64,000 bases of DNA, taken from the NCBI GenBank assembly GCA_015232555.1, contig JADFZJ010000006.1, forward strand, positions 17,272-81,271, given 5' to 3'. Shown piece after piece: positions 43,299 to 52,242 of the stretch. Numbering within the stretch: position 1 is the first letter of the stretch; the number at the start of each line of letters is the position of its first letter. The translations under genes and the position numbers were made by a program. Under the pieces are notes generated by a model, which was not told the origin of the DNA, searched no databases, and was given only the letters and a program-made list of their open reading frames with translations. Source of the DNA: Desulfamplus sp. (lineage in GTDB: Bacteria; Desulfobacterota; Desulfobacteria; Desulfobacterales; Desulfobacteraceae).

Positions 43299-44940
43299 CT
43301 TCTTCCTCCTCCATACCGGGCAGTGGATCACAGCGAAGGTCAGTCTCTCTCTCTTTCTCACCTGGAAGAATCAGAGCATTACCAACCAGCTCATGGATAC
43401 CACTAACTGTTACACCGGGAACCCAATACTCCATCAATGTTGAAAGGGCAGCTCTGTCAATCGCACAGATTGTTCCAAGTGTATTGACGCCAAATTTCTC
43501 GTGAACGTATTTAACTGCATTGGCACGGGGTAAACCTCCTGCCATTCTCAGCTCAATATTCTCACCAGCATTAAGACCTGAACCGCTGCCGCAGCAGAAT
43601 GTCTGTTCTCTAATTGTGTTTGGCGGCATCTCAAAGAAGTTATCACATACATTTTGAATCACATATCGCGGCTCATCTAAAAGCCCCATACCTCTTGATG
43701 TATTACATGAGTCGTGGTAGGTCATAATACGATTTGCATTTCTACTCTTGTCAAGCTCAAGTTTGCCGTGTCTGATAAGGTCAGCAGTAAACTCAGTAAT
43801 ATGAACCATCTTTGTTGACTTTGCATTCTCAAATTTGGTTCCAGTAATCGGGTTTACAGGCTCTTCAAGGAAATCTGCAGGACCGTTCATTGTATCCATG
43901 TACTGATGGATTACCCTCCACATGTGGCCGCACTCTCCGCCAAGTATCCACTTAACGCCAAGACGGCGTGCCTCTGCATACATTTTAGCGTTAAGCCGTT
44001 TCATGGTCTCATGCGAGGTGAAAAAACCAAAGTTTCCACCTTCAGATGCATAAGTACTCCATGTAACATCAAGTCCATATTTATCTTTCAAATATTTGAA
44101 AAGAATCAGATAGCCTTGACAGGTGTATGTTCCAGGATCTGCAAACACATCTCCAGAAGGAGTTATAAAAAGAATGTCAGCCCCTTTTTTGTTAAACTGA
44201 GGTTCTACATTAACGCCTGTAATCTCTTCGATATCGTCAGTAAAAAACTCAAGCATCTCTTTGAACGCATGAGGCTGGATTCCAAGATGGTTACCAGTCT
44301 GGTAGCAGTTAGAGACAGGTGTTGCAATCCAGTCAATGTTGAGTCCCAAAAGGTTGAGAAGCTCTCTTCCCATAATTGTGATCTCAGCAGTATCAATACC
44401 ATAAGGGCAGAATACTGAGCAGCGGCGGCACTCTGTGCACTGAAAGAAATAATACCACCACTCTTTAAGCACATCCAGCGTCATGGGTCTGCCACCAGAT
44501 AGTTTTTCTCCACCGGGTATCATCTTGAGAATCTTTGCAGCTTTAGTAAAATCATTTCTATAAACTGATCTTAAAAGCTCGGCTCTTAGAACTGGCATAT
44601 TTTTGGGATCACCTGTTCCAAGAAAAAAGTGACACTTATCAGCACAAGCACCGCAGCGAACGCATATATCCATGAAAACCTTGAAAGTTCTAAACCTTTC
44701 AAGACGCTCCTTGATTCCGTTATGAATTATCTCCTGCCAGTTTTCAGGCAGTTTCCAGTCATCTTCAATAGGATTCCATGTTCTTGCATTAGGCAGTCCT
44801 AAAGTTTGAACACTCTCAGCTTTTGCTGCATAGCAGTACATACCTGGTCTTATATGCACTGGAGCATCCATCCAGTTGCCAGAAGCAGGTGTGTGATCTA
44901 TCCTGTCCAACAGCTCGTCAGGTTTAAGTTCTTCAGACAT
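43291..44940 (-). CDS. dsrK: DsrK, HdrD-like catalytic subunit of DsrMKJOP
   Basis: A 549-residue cytoplasmic Fe-S protein related to heterodisulfide reductase HdrD. Two ferredoxin motifs, CVRCGACADKCHFF (about residue 92) and CTECRRCSVFCPYG (about 168), precede CCG-type domains with GGECGHMWR, YHDSCNTSRGMG and FCCGSGSGLNAGENIE (about 447), which hold the catalytic noncubane cluster. DsrK is thought to reduce the DsrC trisulfide formed in sulfite reduction. The C-terminus is acidic (GMEEEEDE). The gene is 3 bp after dsrM and overlaps dsrJ. Confidence 0.96.
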   Translation of the reverse strand: MSEELKPDELLDRIDHTPASGNWMDAPVHIRPGMYCYAAKAESVQTLGLPNARTWNPIEDDWKLPENWQEIIHNGIKERLERFRTFKVFMDICVRCGACADKCHFFLGTGDPKNMPVLRAELLRSVYRNDFTKAAKILKMIPGGEKLSGGRPMTLDVLKEWWYYFFQCTECRRCSVFCPYGIDTAEITIMGRELLNLLGLNIDWIATPVSNCYQTGNHLGIQPHAFKEMLEFFTDDIEEITGVNVEPQFNKKGADILFITPSGDVFADPGTYTCQGYLILFKYLKDKYGLDVTWSTYASEGGNFGFFTSHETMKRLNAKMYAEARRLGVKWILGGECGHMWRVIHQYMDTMNGPADFLEEPVNPITGTKFENAKSTKMVHITEFTADLIRHGKLELDKSRNANRIMTYHDSCNTSRGMGLLDEPRYVIQNVCDNFFEMPPNTIREQTFCCGSGSGLNAGENIELRMAGGLPRANAVKYVHEKFGVNTLGTICAIDRAALSTLMEYWVPGVTVSGIHELVGNALILPGEKERETDLRCDPLPGMEEEEDE

Positions 44941-44943
44941 CTA

Positions 44944-45951
44944 TTACGCCTCCTTATCCACTGGAAGTCCAGCTTCTATCATTTTCTCTCTGAAGTGATC
45001 CTCATACTGCTCATAAGTATGAATATCTACAGCATAGTTCCAGGGGTTAATGTGTCTTTTTGCACGGGTATTATTTGCCATATTTCTTGTCGGGCTAAGA
45101 AATATGCCGCCAGCGTGCATAAGTTTACTCATTGGGAAATAGGCAAACAGCACACTTACCATAAAAACATGAGCATAAAAAAGCCCGCCGACTCCAGGTG
45201 GAATAACAGGATTAAATGTAACCAAACCCATTGTAAATTCCTTTACACCTGTGATGTCAACTTTTGTGAAGTATCTCATGGCAATACCAGTAGCAGCAAT
45301 TCCAATAATTAAAAACAGAGGAAAATAGTCAGCAGCAAGAGAGATATAGCTCACCTTTGCATCAAAGATTCTTCGAGCAAGCAAAAATAGTGCTGCTCCA
45401 AGAAGAACAATACCAGAGATAAAAACACCGGGAAGACCAATCTGAACAATACCATCAACATATTCAAGAAATGTCAGAAAGGCAGGCACTGGCTCCAAAA
45501 AAAATCTCAAGTGGCGTAAAATAACCACTAAGAAGCCATAATGGAATGCAAGTGCACCTAACCATAGAAAAATTTCCCATGAATAGGTAAGTTTGTTGTT
45601 CTCATCTGTGTTGAATGCTGCTTTGGTGTTCCTGAAAAGAGACCTGAAAAGAAAAATCTCAAAAAGCATACGGATAAAAACGCCTAATGCTGTATCAGGA
45701 TTATCAATGCGATTCTGTTTAATCCACGGAAGCGATTTCTGCTGTCCGCAGGTTGTGGGAATTCTGAATGGAACTGCTGAGTTTGCCCACCCTATTACAC
45801 GAGTTACAAAGCCCCAAATAAAGGCAATAACCGCAAGATAAGGAATGACAATCCCAAAGAACCACTCAAGTCCGGCTCCCTCAACCCCTGCATACGCCAA
45901 CAGAAAGAGCAGGAACACTCCTGCCAGGGGTAACATGTACTTTTGATTCAT
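44944..45951 (-). CDS. dsrM: DsrM, NarI-like cytochrome b subunit of DsrMKJOP
   Basis: A 335-residue membrane protein with two short N-terminal hydrophobic helices (LAGVFLLFLLAYAGVEG; GIVIPYLAVIAFIWGFV). Five to six membrane segments of the nitrate reductase gamma (NarI) type follow (WLGALAFHYGFLVVILRHLR; LFYAHVFMVSVLFAYFPMSK). His residues in these helices would bind two b hemes. It exchanges electrons with menaquinone and DsrK. It is preceded by an RsbRD_N-like gene 55 bp upstream on the same strand. Confidence 0.95.
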   Translation of the reverse strand: MNQKYMLPLAGVFLLFLLAYAGVEGAGLEWFFGIVIPYLAVIAFIWGFVTRVIGWANSAVPFRIPTTCGQQKSLPWIKQNRIDNPDTALGVFIRMLFEIFLFRSLFRNTKAAFNTDENNKLTYSWEIFLWLGALAFHYGFLVVILRHLRFFLEPVPAFLTFLEYVDGIVQIGLPGVFISGIVLLGAALFLLARRIFDAKVSYISLAADYFPLFLIIGIAATGIAMRYFTKVDITGVKEFTMGLVTFNPVIPPGVGGLFYAHVFMVSVLFAYFPMSKLMHAGGIFLSPTRNMANNTRAKRHINPWNYAVDIHTYEQYEDHFREKMIEAGLPVDKEA

Positions 45952-46006
45952 ATTCCAACCACCTCACAATTTTTAGGTTATCATAAAAATAATATGACAA
46001 CCTGAT

Positions 46007-46606
46007 TTAAGATTTGTTTGAGCCAAGGAGTTCTTCCTCCGTAAGCTCAGTTACTAAACCTGCCCTCTCAAAGGCACTGTGAATACGTCTTTTGGCTTCA
46101 GTTGCCTTTAAAAGGAATATATTTTCCCTACACTTCATAAACCTGTTAAATGCAGCAAGGGCAACAAGATCAACCGTGTGATCAAAGGCGATATATCCAA
46201 ACTCCTCACGATCAAGCGGGTCATTGGTATCATGCAGCTCTTTAACTATAGATTTAACAATGGTTTTTAATTCAAATACAAATGCCACAGCCTGAGAGGC
46301 AGTAAAGTTCTGAACAGCTCTAATGCGGATTATCGGGTCAAGTGCGTTTTCAATCACATTTTGATTAGCATCAATTTTATTTACTGCATAGTCTTGAAAA
46401 TCAAGTTCAGAGGTCATACTTATAATTAGTTTTAATGTATTCTCAAGGCTTTGGAGTGTTGCACTCCCTACTGGATTATCAAATTTATTTTTAGCTTTTC
46501 TAAAAAATCGGGCAGTATCTTCAGGGTAAGATTTGATGGTAAATTCAAACCACTTCTTTAAAATTTCTTCTCTGTTGTGTTCAAGCTGCTGGGTAATATC
46601 CATCAA
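46007..46606 (-). CDS. RsbRD N-terminal-domain-like protein upstream of dsrMKJOP
   Basis: A 199-residue all-helical protein. It starts DITQQLEHNREEILKKWFEF and contains FTASQAVAFVFELKTIVKSI and YIAFDHTVDLVALAAFNRFM, matching the RsbRD_N/globin-sensor-like family that I know as a frequent neighbour of dsrM in Desulfobacterota. It has no catalytic or DNA-binding motif. A regulatory or assembly role for the Dsr complex is inferred from synteny only. Likely first gene of the operon; the 180 bp upstream to the peptidase gene should contain the promoter. Confidence 0.8.
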   Translation of the reverse strand: MMDITQQLEHNREEILKKWFEFTIKSYPEDTARFFRKAKNKFDNPVGSATLQSLENTLKLIISMTSELDFQDYAVNKIDANQNVIENALDPIIRIRAVQNFTASQAVAFVFELKTIVKSIVKELHDTNDPLDREEFGYIAFDHTVDLVALAAFNRFMKCRENIFLLKATEAKRRIHSAFERAGLVTELTEEELLGSNKS

Positions 46607-46786
46607 TTCATTCCATATAATAAATGTAATACTTTACCTATTCAAAATAAATAACCATAATCCATTTAACTTAGGCGATATAACCATACTATTGTTTTAT
46701 GTCAAGGATAAAAGCAGTTACGTAATATCGGGATAGTTTAATCTCAAAGTAGTTTTATATTTCTATTGATTTATATTGGCATGGCG

Positions 46787-48283
46787 TTATATCAGAGATA
46801 AAAGTGGCAAAGATTCCATTGAAAAGAAGTGGTTTATTACCTGAAATAGCATAAATGGATCTGCTGAACCTGTAATTTCACGAATTGAGTGCATCGCAAG
46901 GGTCGGAGCACCTGCATCAACAGTTTTAATGCCCGTAGATGAAGATATGATAGGTCCAATTGTACTTCCGCACGGCATATCACTTCGCATCACAAATGTC
47001 TGCATCGGTATGTCAGCACGCTTGCAGATATATCTAAAAAGAGCCGCAGATTCACAATCAGACGCATATCTCTGGGAGCTATTCGTTTTTAAAACAGGTC
47101 CTTGATTCAAAACAGGCGTATGGCTTGAGTCATAAAGTTCAGAATGGGCAGGATGAACAGCATGTGCATTATCTAATGATATCATAAATGATCTGGCTGC
47201 TGAGCGGACTCGCTGTTCAGTGTCTGGAATAAGCCTTGAGAGGACTGAGTTAAAAAAAGAGCCTTTAGCACCAGCAGCAGTATCACTTCCTACCTCTTCA
47301 TGGTCAGTGCAGACAACCATACAAGGTGGGGCAAAACCTCCTTGAGTCGAAGTAAAATCAACAGAAGCATTATCAGAATAAACACGTAAAATACTTTTAA
47401 GAGCGACATGGCAGGAGAGAAGATTATCTAAACGCGGAGCAGAGATTATATCTTGATTAACTCCTGTAAAAAAAGGGGGCTGTGCATCAGAAAAACTCAT
47501 GTCAAAGTCAAGCAGCTCTTTGATATTAATGTTTGAATTTTCTTTGATAACCTGTTCTAACAGCATTAACCTGAATGATTTAGAGGTGCTTGAATTACTA
47601 AATGAATCTGGTTCTCTGATAAAATCATTAGATTCTTGCTGAATTGAGCCATTCTCTAAATCTTCCAAATGACTGTGGCTGTATATTGTAAAAAGAGGAG
47701 GCATATCAATCTGGGGATTTAGCACTCTTTTTGTGTTTGCCTCACGGTCAAGATGGATAGCAAGTGAAGGAATAGTTGCCACTGCAGTATCATAATTGAC
47801 AAGCAAGGTGCGGATAAACTCTTTCCCATACTCACCAACACCAGAGATGTTAACAATATTATCTTTATCATTATCCTCATCAGTCACAAGCACTGTGACC
47901 CGTCCAGCAAGATTCAATCCCCTGTCAAACCAACTGTTAAGAAGAGCACCACCATAAACCTCAACTCCGAGACGCACCATTTCATGGCTCTGAATCTCAG
48001 GCGTTGGTTTTACCTTAAGACATGGACTGTCCGTATGTGCACCGACAAGTTTAATACCACTCTCCCATGGGCAGTTGTCTCCGGTTAAAAATGCAATAAT
48101 CGAAGAGCCGTTTCTGGTGGCAAAATACTTTGAATGTGGCTTGATAAACCAGCTATCGTGCTCTCGAAGCTCAACAAATCCACCATTGGAGAGAGAGCGT
48201 GCCATATTTGCCACAGCATGATATTGAGTGGGTGAATTTTTTATGAAGCTGAAAAGTTCCTCGTTATATTTATCGCAATACAT
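46787..48283 (-). CDS. M18 family aminopeptidase
   Basis: A 498-residue dinuclear zinc aminopeptidase of the M18 family (aspartyl aminopeptidase/ApeB-like). Metal and catalytic motifs: KLVGAHTDSPCLKVKP (His/Asp), LDNLLSCHVALK, VVCTDHEEVGSDTAAGAKG (Glu pair), ISLDNAHAVHPAHSELYDSS and MPCGSTIGPIISSSTGIKTV...GAPTLAMHSIRE (His). Typical length is about 430 residues. A Ser/Asn/Glu-rich insert at about 204-234 (DLENGSIQQESNDFIREPDS) adds to it. It is cytoplasmic, removing acidic N-terminal residues. It lies between the dsr operon and an alpha/beta hydrolase, same strand. Confidence 0.93.
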   Translation of the reverse strand: MYCDKYNEELFSFIKNSPTQYHAVANMARSLSNGGFVELREHDSWFIKPHSKYFATRNGSSIIAFLTGDNCPWESGIKLVGAHTDSPCLKVKPTPEIQSHEMVRLGVEVYGGALLNSWFDRGLNLAGRVTVLVTDEDNDKDNIVNISGVGEYGKEFIRTLLVNYDTAVATIPSLAIHLDREANTKRVLNPQIDMPPLFTIYSHSHLEDLENGSIQQESNDFIREPDSFSNSSTSKSFRLMLLEQVIKENSNINIKELLDFDMSFSDAQPPFFTGVNQDIISAPRLDNLLSCHVALKSILRVYSDNASVDFTSTQGGFAPPCMVVCTDHEEVGSDTAAGAKGSFFNSVLSRLIPDTEQRVRSAARSFMISLDNAHAVHPAHSELYDSSHTPVLNQGPVLKTNSSQRYASDCESAALFRYICKRADIPMQTFVMRSDMPCGSTIGPIISSSTGIKTVDAGAPTLAMHSIREITGSADPFMLFQVINHFFSMESLPLLSLI

Positions 48284-48374
48284 TTATGTATACCCCTGAG
48301 TATAAATTCGACAACTAATGATTTTGGGCTGTAAAATGTTTATATTTCCAATAATGTTCAAAATTATTTTTTTC

Positions 48375-49154
48375 CTATTCCTCTGCTTTTTCCAATCTGT
48401 CAATAAACTCTGAAATCGCATCTATCACAAGTTCAGGTGCGTCTTGATGTGGAGAGTGCCCGCAGCCATCTATCAGAAGCTGTTCAGCTTTACCTGATGA
48501 TTTAGAGACAATTGAGTTTACTTGGGCAATAGCTCCATACTGATCGTCTTTTCCCTGAATTACAAGCAAAGGCACATTAACTGATGGCAGAAGATACTCT
48601 ATATTCCAGTGTTTAAACCAATCACTTAACCATGTAGATGACCATGCCTTAAATATCGAATCTGTCTTCTCTCCATGCAACTTGAAAAGCCCTGACAGCT
48701 TGCCTGCTGCAAAAGCAGCATTTGCTTTGATTATGCCATCAATAGTCATCTGATCTACAAAAACATGTGCTGCTGCTGTGACAACCCCTTTCAGATAATC
48801 AGGTCGTTCTGAACCGTATATAAGGCTTATACTGCCGCCATCAGAGTGTCCAATCAGGATAAACGGTTTATCAGGAATAATCGCATCGATAAGTTCTGGA
48901 AGTTCATTAAGAGCATATTCATGCAGATAATTAACCGTTCTGTTACGTATCAATGGTGAAGATTTACCATATCCTGCACGATCATATGCGAGACCAGGAC
49001 AGTTTGTTTTAGCACAAAGATGATTATGAAAATTTTTATACATTGCAACACAACCTAAACCTTCATGAAGAAATATCAAATATGGTTTAGATTTATCTCC
49101 ATCAATTAGCTCATAGTAAATTGTCTGTTTGTTAGAAATTGTAATATTGCTCAT
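48375..49154 (-). CDS. Alpha/beta hydrolase
   Basis: A 259-residue hydrolase. The oxyanion region is LIFLHEGLGCVAMYKNFHNH, the nucleophile elbow FILIGHSDGGSISLIYG (Ser in GHSDGG), and the catalytic acid and His are in VIQGKDDQYG and DGCGHSPHQDAPELVIDAIS. The GHSDGG elbow is common in esterase/thioesterase-like hydrolases of unknown substrate. No signal peptide. The gene is 90 bp upstream of the M18 peptidase gene on the same strand. Confidence 0.87.
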   Translation of the reverse strand: MSNITISNKQTIYYELIDGDKSKPYLIFLHEGLGCVAMYKNFHNHLCAKTNCPGLAYDRAGYGKSSPLIRNRTVNYLHEYALNELPELIDAIIPDKPFILIGHSDGGSISLIYGSERPDYLKGVVTAAAHVFVDQMTIDGIIKANAAFAAGKLSGLFKLHGEKTDSIFKAWSSTWLSDWFKHWNIEYLLPSVNVPLLVIQGKDDQYGAIAQVNSIVSKSSGKAEQLLIDGCGHSPHQDAPELVIDAISEFIDRLEKAEE

Positions 49155-49204
49155 CTATAGTTTTCCAGATAAATAGTGTTTTAATATTTTAAATAGCCTC
49201 TCAA

Positions 49205-49336
49205 TGGGGTTAAAATTTGACCAGCTTTTATTATTGTCCCATATTTTGTTATTGTTCTTTAACAGATAATAAACTATCTCCCAATTGATGCCAATTTATT
49301 TTTTTTGACCAGTCGGTTTTATAAATTTTAACCCCA
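49205..49336. repeat. MITE-like element with 14-bp terminal inverted repeats
   Basis: TGGGGTTAAAATTT at 49205-49218 is matched by its exact reverse complement AAATTTTAACCCCA at 49323-49336, about 130 bp overall, in the gap between divergent hydrolase and pgi genes. TTGACCAG occurs near both ends. No transposase frame is inside. The size and structure suit a miniature inverted-repeat element or IS remnant. Confidence 0.5.
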
Positions 49337-49395
49337 ACGGAGCCTTTTTCACCTTATTAACTGTTTAAATTAACCAAATAGAGGAGAAAATTACA

Positions 49396-51075
49396 ATGCT
49401 AAAAAACATCAACCCTGCAACTACATTAAGCTGGAAAAAACTTTCAGACCACTATCAGACAATGAAAGATGTTCACATGAGGAAATTATTTGAGCACGAT
49501 CCAGATCGATTTAACCACTTTTCAATAAAATGGAACGATATTCTGGTCGATTTTTCCAAAAACATTATCACGCATCAGACACTTGAGCTATTACGCCAGT
49601 TGGCAGCAGAGACTTATCTAAAAGATGCTATCAGTAAAATGTACTCAGGAGAGAAGATAAATGGGACAGAAAATAGATCAGTTCTGCACATTGCCTTAAG
49701 AAATATATCTAACACTCCAATTGTTGTTGATGGGCAAGATGTAATGCCAAATGTAAACAGAGTACTTTCACAGATGGAGCAGTTTTCAGATAAAGTGAGG
49801 ACTGGAGAGTGGATAGGTTATACAGGAAAACCAATCGAAAGCATTGTCAATATTGGAATTGGCGGGTCAGATTTGGGACCTGTCATGGTTACAGAGTGCC
49901 TTAAACCATACGCTAACTCTAAAATATCTGACAAAGAGAATATTTCATTCTATTTTGTATCTAATATAGATGGAACGCATATCATGGAGACACTGCAAAA
50001 GGTAAATCCAGAGACAACACTTTTTTTGATTGCGTCTAAAACCTTTACCACTCTTGAAACTATGACCAATGCACATACTGCAAGAAGATGGTTTCTTTCA
50101 CATTCAGGAGATGAGAAGAGTATAAAATACCATTTTGCAGCAATATCCACCAATGTAAATGCTGTGGAGAAATTTGGGATTGCCCGTGAAAATATGTTTG
50201 AGTTCTGGGAGTGGGTAGGAGGACGATACTCTCTTTGGTCTGCCATTGGTCTTTCAATTGCGTGTGCTATTGGTTTTGATAATTTCAGAGAGCTTCTTTC
50301 TGGTGCTCACGACATGGATAACCATTTCAAAACAACCCCACTTGATCAAAATATTCCAGTAATTCTTGGGTTGATTGGCATCTGGTATATCAATTTTTTT
50401 GGAGCAAAGACAGAGGTTATCCTTCCCTATGATCAGTATATGCACAGATTTCCTGCATATTTTCAGCAGGGTAACATGGAGAGCAACGGAAAAACAGTTG
50501 ACAGGAATGGGGCAAATATTAATGGGTACTCTACAGGTCCTGTAATCTGGGGGGAATCTGGCACAAATGGACAACACGCATTTTATCAGCTTATCCATCA
50601 AGGCAGCCAGATGATTCCTGCTGATTTTCTTGTCCCAGCAATCAGCCATAACCTTGTAGGCGAACATCATAATATTCTCTTATCAAACTTTTTTGCACAG
50701 ACTGAGGCTCTTCTAAATGGCAGAACCCTTGATACGGTTACTAAGGAGATGAAAGCTAAGGGAAAAAGCGACGAGGAGATCGCAAAAATTGCACCTCATA
50801 AGGTCTTCATAGGCAACAAACCCACAAATTCAATACTATTTAAAAAGCTGACACCAAGAACCCTTGGAAGCCTTATTGCCATGTATGAGCATAAAATTTT
50901 TGTTCAGGGGGTCATCTGGAATATATTTAGTTTTGATCAATGGGGTGTGGAATTGGGAAAAGAGCTTGCCAATAAGATACTTCCAAAGCTGGAAAATGAT
51001 GAATTTATTACCCTGCATGACAGCTCAACGAATGGACTTATCAACACATTCAAGTCTATGCGTATTTTTGCATAA
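49396..51075 (+). CDS. pgi: Glucose-6-phosphate isomerase
   Basis: Interconverts glucose 6-phosphate and fructose 6-phosphate. It has 559 residues, the length of the long bacterial/eukaryotic type. Signatures: [89 protein letters not shown] (catalytic His) and [18 protein letters not shown] (catalytic Lys region). A GAGGAG ribosome-binding site precedes the ATG. It stands alone on the plus strand. Confidence 0.97.
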   Translation: MLKNINPATTLSWKKLSDHYQTMKDVHMRKLFEHDPDRFNHFSIKWNDILVDFSKNIITHQTLELLRQLAAETYLKDAISKMYSGEKINGTENRSVLHIALRNISNTPIVVDGQDVMPNVNRVLSQMEQFSDKVRTGEWIGYTGKPIESIVNIGIGGSDLGPVMVTECLKPYANSKISDKENISFYFVSNIDGTHIMETLQKVNPETTLFLIASKTFTTLETMTNAHTARRWFLSHSGDEKSIKYHFAAISTNVNAVEKFGIARENMFEFWEWVGGRYSLWSAIGLSIACAIGFDNFRELLSGAHDMDNHFKTTPLDQNIPVILGLIGIWYINFFGAKTEVILPYDQYMHRFPAYFQQGNMESNGKTVDRNGANINGYSTGPVIWGESGTNGQHAFYQLIHQGSQMIPADFLVPAISHNLVGEHHNILLSNFFAQTEALLNGRTLDTVTKEMKAKGKSDEEIAKIAPHKVFIGNKPTNSILFKKLTPRTLGSLIAMYEHKIFVQGVIWNIFSFDQWGVELGKELANKILPKLENDEFITLHDSSTNGLINTFKSMRIFA

Positions 51076-51440
51076 CCCTCATGCCTTACAGTGAAGCTCT
51101 ATAGATGATTCTCCCTAACTTTAATAGAAAAATTAGAGATTGAAAAAAAATCAACGAAATAAAAAAAATGTTATATTTGCTATTGCCTTTACATTTATCT
51201 TTTGCTATTTTTTACTAAGTAAAGTTATGAATGTATTTGTTTTATACTTGAAAAAGAAGATGTAAAAATAATATCTTATAAAATTGTAGATATTTGTCTT
51301 GTATTGTATACAATTATTAAAAATAAAGGGGGTATGTGCAAAACAAATATGGGTCAAAGAATATAAATTACTTATAATAATGAATGATGTTTTAAATACT
51401 AATCAAAAAAAACAATGTAAAACATAAAGGAATAGTGAAA
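51076..51440. other. AT-rich intergenic region between pgi and HTH-REC gene
   Basis: About 360 bp, very AT-rich, with no open frame of note and no recognisable RNA gene. It should contain the promoter of the HTH-REC regulator. I see no clear terminator for pgi in it. Confidence 0.4.
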
Positions 51441-52052
51441 ATGAGTAAAAATCCTGATATTCTGACAATTCCCCAGGCAGCAAAATATTGTGGCGTAACC
51501 CGTATGAGTATGTGGCGATGGGTTAAAGCTGGAAAGATAAACTCTTTTGTAACTCCAGGTGGTCATCACAGAATAATTAAATCTGATCTTGAAAAATCTC
51601 TTAAAGCCCAGGGCATGAAGATGATGATAAGACAGATTGATGCACCAGCACGAGTTCTGATTGTTGATGACAATGAATTAGTTGTAAAAGGGCTTGAAAA
51701 ACTTTTTCTTGAAGAGTCTTTTGAAGTAGAAACAGCAAAAGATGGTTTTGAGGCTGGAGTAAAGGCAAAACAGTTTAATCCTGATCTGATTATACTTGAT
51801 CTTATGATGCCTCAGATGGATGGTTTTGAGGCTTGTAAGTTCCTGAAAAACAATGACTCAACATCACACATCAAGATTCTTATTCTTACTGGTCATGCTT
51901 CTAAAGAGAATATGAATGAGATCATGGATGCAGGAGCAGATGATTATATGGAAAAACCTGTTGACAATGCTGAGCTTGTTGATAAATCAGAAGACCTTTT
52001 AAGAGACTTGCACTGGATTAAAGAGCATATAAGAAGCAAGCGTAGAAGATAA
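51441..52052 (+). CDS. MerR/excisionase-type HTH fused to a response-regulator receiver
   Basis: A 203-residue protein from the ATG at 51441 (a GTG six bases earlier is also in frame). Residues 5-55 are a helix-turn-helix of the excisionase/MerR type (ILTIPQAAKYCGVTRMSMWR; WVKAGKINSFVTPGGHHRI). Residues 66-188 are a receiver domain with VLIVDDNE, phosphoacceptor Asp in LIILDLMMPQMDGF, Thr in ILTGHA and Lys in YMEKPVD. The order, DNA-binding before receiver, is the reverse of most response regulators. No kinase gene is adjacent. A terminator follows. Confidence 0.88.
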   Translation: MSKNPDILTIPQAAKYCGVTRMSMWRWVKAGKINSFVTPGGHHRIIKSDLEKSLKAQGMKMMIRQIDAPARVLIVDDNELVVKGLEKLFLEESFEVETAKDGFEAGVKAKQFNPDLIILDLMMPQMDGFEACKFLKNNDSTSHIKILILTGHASKENMNEIMDAGADDYMEKPVDNAELVDKSEDLLRDLHWIKEHIRSKRRR

Positions 52053-52084
52053 TCAGACAGCTTTTTATACGACAAAAATCAAAG

Positions 52085-52116
52085 AGGCAGACTTGATGTA
52101 GCAGTCTGCCTTTTTT
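52085..52116 (+). terminator. Rho-independent terminator after the HTH-REC gene
   Basis: AGGCAGACT pairs with AGTCTGCCT over an 8-base loop, followed by a run of T, 33 bp after the stop codon. Confidence 0.92.
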
Positions 52117-52161
52117 AGTCGATAATGAGTTGTTATCAATAAGTAACTTGGCTGCAATTAT

Positions 52162-52194
52162 TTTTAGATTCAAACTCCTAAACAAAAAAACAAA
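52162..52194. repeat. Dispersed intergenic repeat, copy 2
   Basis: Similar to 30857-30890: TTTTAGATTCAAACTCCTAA then ACAAAAAAACAAA. Located in the promoter region of the CoA-disulfide-reductase-like gene. Confidence 0.6.
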
Positions 52195-52242
52195 GGATAC
52201 CTATATTTCCTAAAGTTTCATAAAAATATCAATGGGGGCTCT

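Noticed and set aside
43291-43361. Longer dsrJ start at 43361
   Set aside because: The extra 21 residues overlap dsrK and carry no signal; the ATG at 43298 gives the expected N-terminal membrane anchor and a typical ATGAGTAA coupling.
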